A stretch of DNA of 64,000 nt from Triops longicaudatus. Lineage: Eukaryota; Arthropoda; Branchiopoda; Notostraca; Triopsidae. The stretch is taken from assembly GCA_022885665.1 (NCBI GenBank), contig JAGQDJ010000051.1, positions 615,155 through 679,154 of the forward strand, given 5' to 3'. Shown in pieces: positions 62,301 through 64,000 of the stretch. The first letter of the stretch is position 1. Each line of letters opens with the position of its first letter. Under the pieces are notes generated by a model. That model ran no database searches and was not told where the DNA came from. It was given only the letters and a program-made list of their open reading frames with translations. Made by a program: the position numbers and the translations under genes.

Positions 62301-64000
62301 TAGTCTATTTTATGGAAAATTTGGAAAAATCTTGAAAACAAGCTTTTAAGTTAACTGCGTATGAATAATTTAGTTCCAATTCAGAAGACTATAAATGTTT
62401 TCATTTAGTTGAACTAAAAACTCCAGATATTTTAGCGAAATTTTGAGTTTCGACCCGTTTCTGCTTTAAGCAGTCACGAAAGCGAAAACACACGAAAAGA
62501 GCCTAATCTTCTAACCTACATTTTATCGTAAAATCTCTGAAGGCTTCTTTGGCCAACATGGACGCTGATGCCTTTTACAGCTCTCTTGACATCTTTTTGT
62601 AATGCCAAGTATCTTATTTACATACGAGCTCAAACATATGAGCTTGTGAGTCCCGTGAAAGTGGGACGCTCCGATCTGTTGAACCAGTGATTTTGCGTAG
62701 GTTGTTTTTGTGTGTCTGCATCTCTATGTGTGTGCATTCCTCCATGCATTCGCCCCTGTCAATAAGAAAGAGCAAAACGTTGTACGAATACGTGGGTCGT
62801 ATCATATCCTCGCTCTTCCTCAAGTTATGTGCCATGTCGAAAGGTCAATTGCATCCGGAAAAATTGGACCCTTAAGAAACCGACCGTCATGTAAAGCAAA
62901 AATAGAACTGAAATAGAAATGTGAATAAAAGATAAATAATAGTTTATAAGATAGGAAAACTGTAAAGAAATTAGTGTGAAAGTAAAAAAGAAAATAAAGT
63001 AAAAATGGATCAGAAAAACCGTTTCATGGGATCAGGTTCAGTTCGATTTCGGACACAGATTTTAAAAGGGCCCATATAATTTTATATACACTTAAAGGGT
63101 GGGCCTGAGAAAGATTTCCAAGGCATCTTTTTTCTCATTGCTGCCAAGCTAGGATCAAATGACGGCTGGTGTATTGACCTTTGACATTATTCATGCTACG
63201 TAGCCCCGTCCATTTCACTTCATAGCCTTTTATGCTACATGGAACCCAAGTCAAGTTTCACATTCACACTTTCACACCCTTCTTCGTTGGTGGGTGCATG
63301 CTGCGTTTTCGCGTTACTCACATTCTTCTCCCTACACATCGCATCCCACGTTCGCTCATTTCGCCCGTTCCTCATTACATGCCTTCTTATCCATCATGGT
63401 ACATTTTCCACGTTGTTTGTACCGAACCGAGTTTTGCAACACCTCCGAAAACTCGGGAGAATCTGAAAATTCTTTGCCCACCCTCGAGGAATGTGTGAAA
63501 GGAATTAGATGCGTGATTTGTTGGAACGTGTAAGGCACTGTAGCAGTTTATTTACATAGAAAAATTTAGAGCTTACCAAACTTTTTTTTGGAATAGGGTG
63601 GAATTATGGGTGTGGCTGTTTCCCAACAGAACGTTTTTTGGAAAAGCTAAACATGGAGTGTTGTATTTATAAGAAGTGACGCGTTCGAGGGTAGGATAAA
63701 GAGCTCAAACGCCTGTTGTGTAGGTCTCAAGGGAGGATGGTTAGGGGAGAGCCGTTGTTAAATGAGCAAACGGAAAAACAAGACCGAGGTGGCGCCTGTG
63801 TGGCCAGCGTGGGTATGTGGCGTGGGGGGAGGGTTACGGAGCCTTTTTTCTGTAAAATATACAATTAGTGAAAGGGGAAGGGAATAACGAGAAGTTTTTC
63901 CTATTACATTTTTTCCATGCGTTGGTGGGAATAAAGGAGAGTGGGGGAAAACACTTCCGATGACGTAATGCGAACAGATATGTTTGGCTAAACTCATCAT
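56361..64000. other. Probable intron or intergenic DNA; no coding sequence recognised
   Basis: 7.6 kb downstream of the dystroglycan-like exons. Frames such as 58620-58922 and 61013-61318 (+) have no recognisable motif. If the gene continues, this is its long second intron. No clear repeat family shared with the left part was spotted. Confidence 0.4.

Noticed and set aside
63232..63533. Three overlapping plus-strand frames near the right edge
   Set aside because: Three frames open over the same bases reflects low stop-codon content, not coding. No motif was recognised.
1..64000. CRISPR arrays, bacterial operons, phage or plasmid features
   Set aside because: None seen. The intron-rich genes and poly(A) signals mark this as nuclear animal DNA.

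Overview
The window is nuclear DNA from an animal, most likely an arthropod or a close protostome relative. It is AT-rich, and its genes are split by short GT-AG introns (about 55 nt to a few kb). One decayed immunoglobulin exon resembles the dpr family known from arthropods. The intergenic space is filled with small non-autonomous DNA transposons. All gene models below are hand-built from splice sites, reading phase and family knowledge; no database search was run.

Layout from left to right. (1) 1-9446, minus strand: the N-terminal eight coding exons of a PLP-dependent amino-acid decarboxylase, closest to histidine decarboxylase; the gene runs off the left edge. (2) 9447-23031: about 13.6 kb with no recognisable gene but several repeat families and one possible TATA promoter. 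(3) 23032-27360, minus: complete mitochondrial methionyl-tRNA synthetase (MARS2, 8 exons). (4) 28926-30251, plus: TXNDC15, with its first exon not located. (5) 30479-33709, minus: class III alcohol dehydrogenase / S-(hydroxymethyl)glutathione dehydrogenase (ADH5, 9 exons). (6) 34869-36679, minus: NME7 (9 exons), with an upstream exon that is in frame and encodes a signal-peptide-like stretch. (7) 37950-38118: frameshifted dpr-like Ig exon. (8) 39958-40603, minus: complex I subunit NDUFA11, head to head with (9) MCM10 at 41166-45368, plus. (10) 45669-46537, minus: COX19 and phosphopantothenoylcysteine decarboxylase (PPCDC), both intronless and overlapping by the four bases ATGA. (11) 46538-55198: repeats, including a complete hAT-type MITE with an 8-bp target duplication nested inside another repeat. 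(12) 55199-56360, plus: signal peptide plus the start of a dystroglycan-type cadherin-like domain, probably the 5' end of a gene continuing to the right. (13) 56361-64000: no coding sequence recognised.

Most of the genes are housekeeping genes. Three encode mitochondrial proteins (MARS2, NDUFA11, COX19), two encode proteins linked to cilia in other animals (TXNDC15, NME7), and MCM10 acts in DNA replication. The most unusual arrangement is the COX19-PPCDC pair: an ATGA stop/start overlap as in a bacterial operon. It suggests a dicistronic mRNA with termination-reinitiation, which is rare in animals. Other points worth attention are the secretory-type leader on NME7, a long near-perfect hairpin in a decarboxylase intron, and nested transposon insertions.
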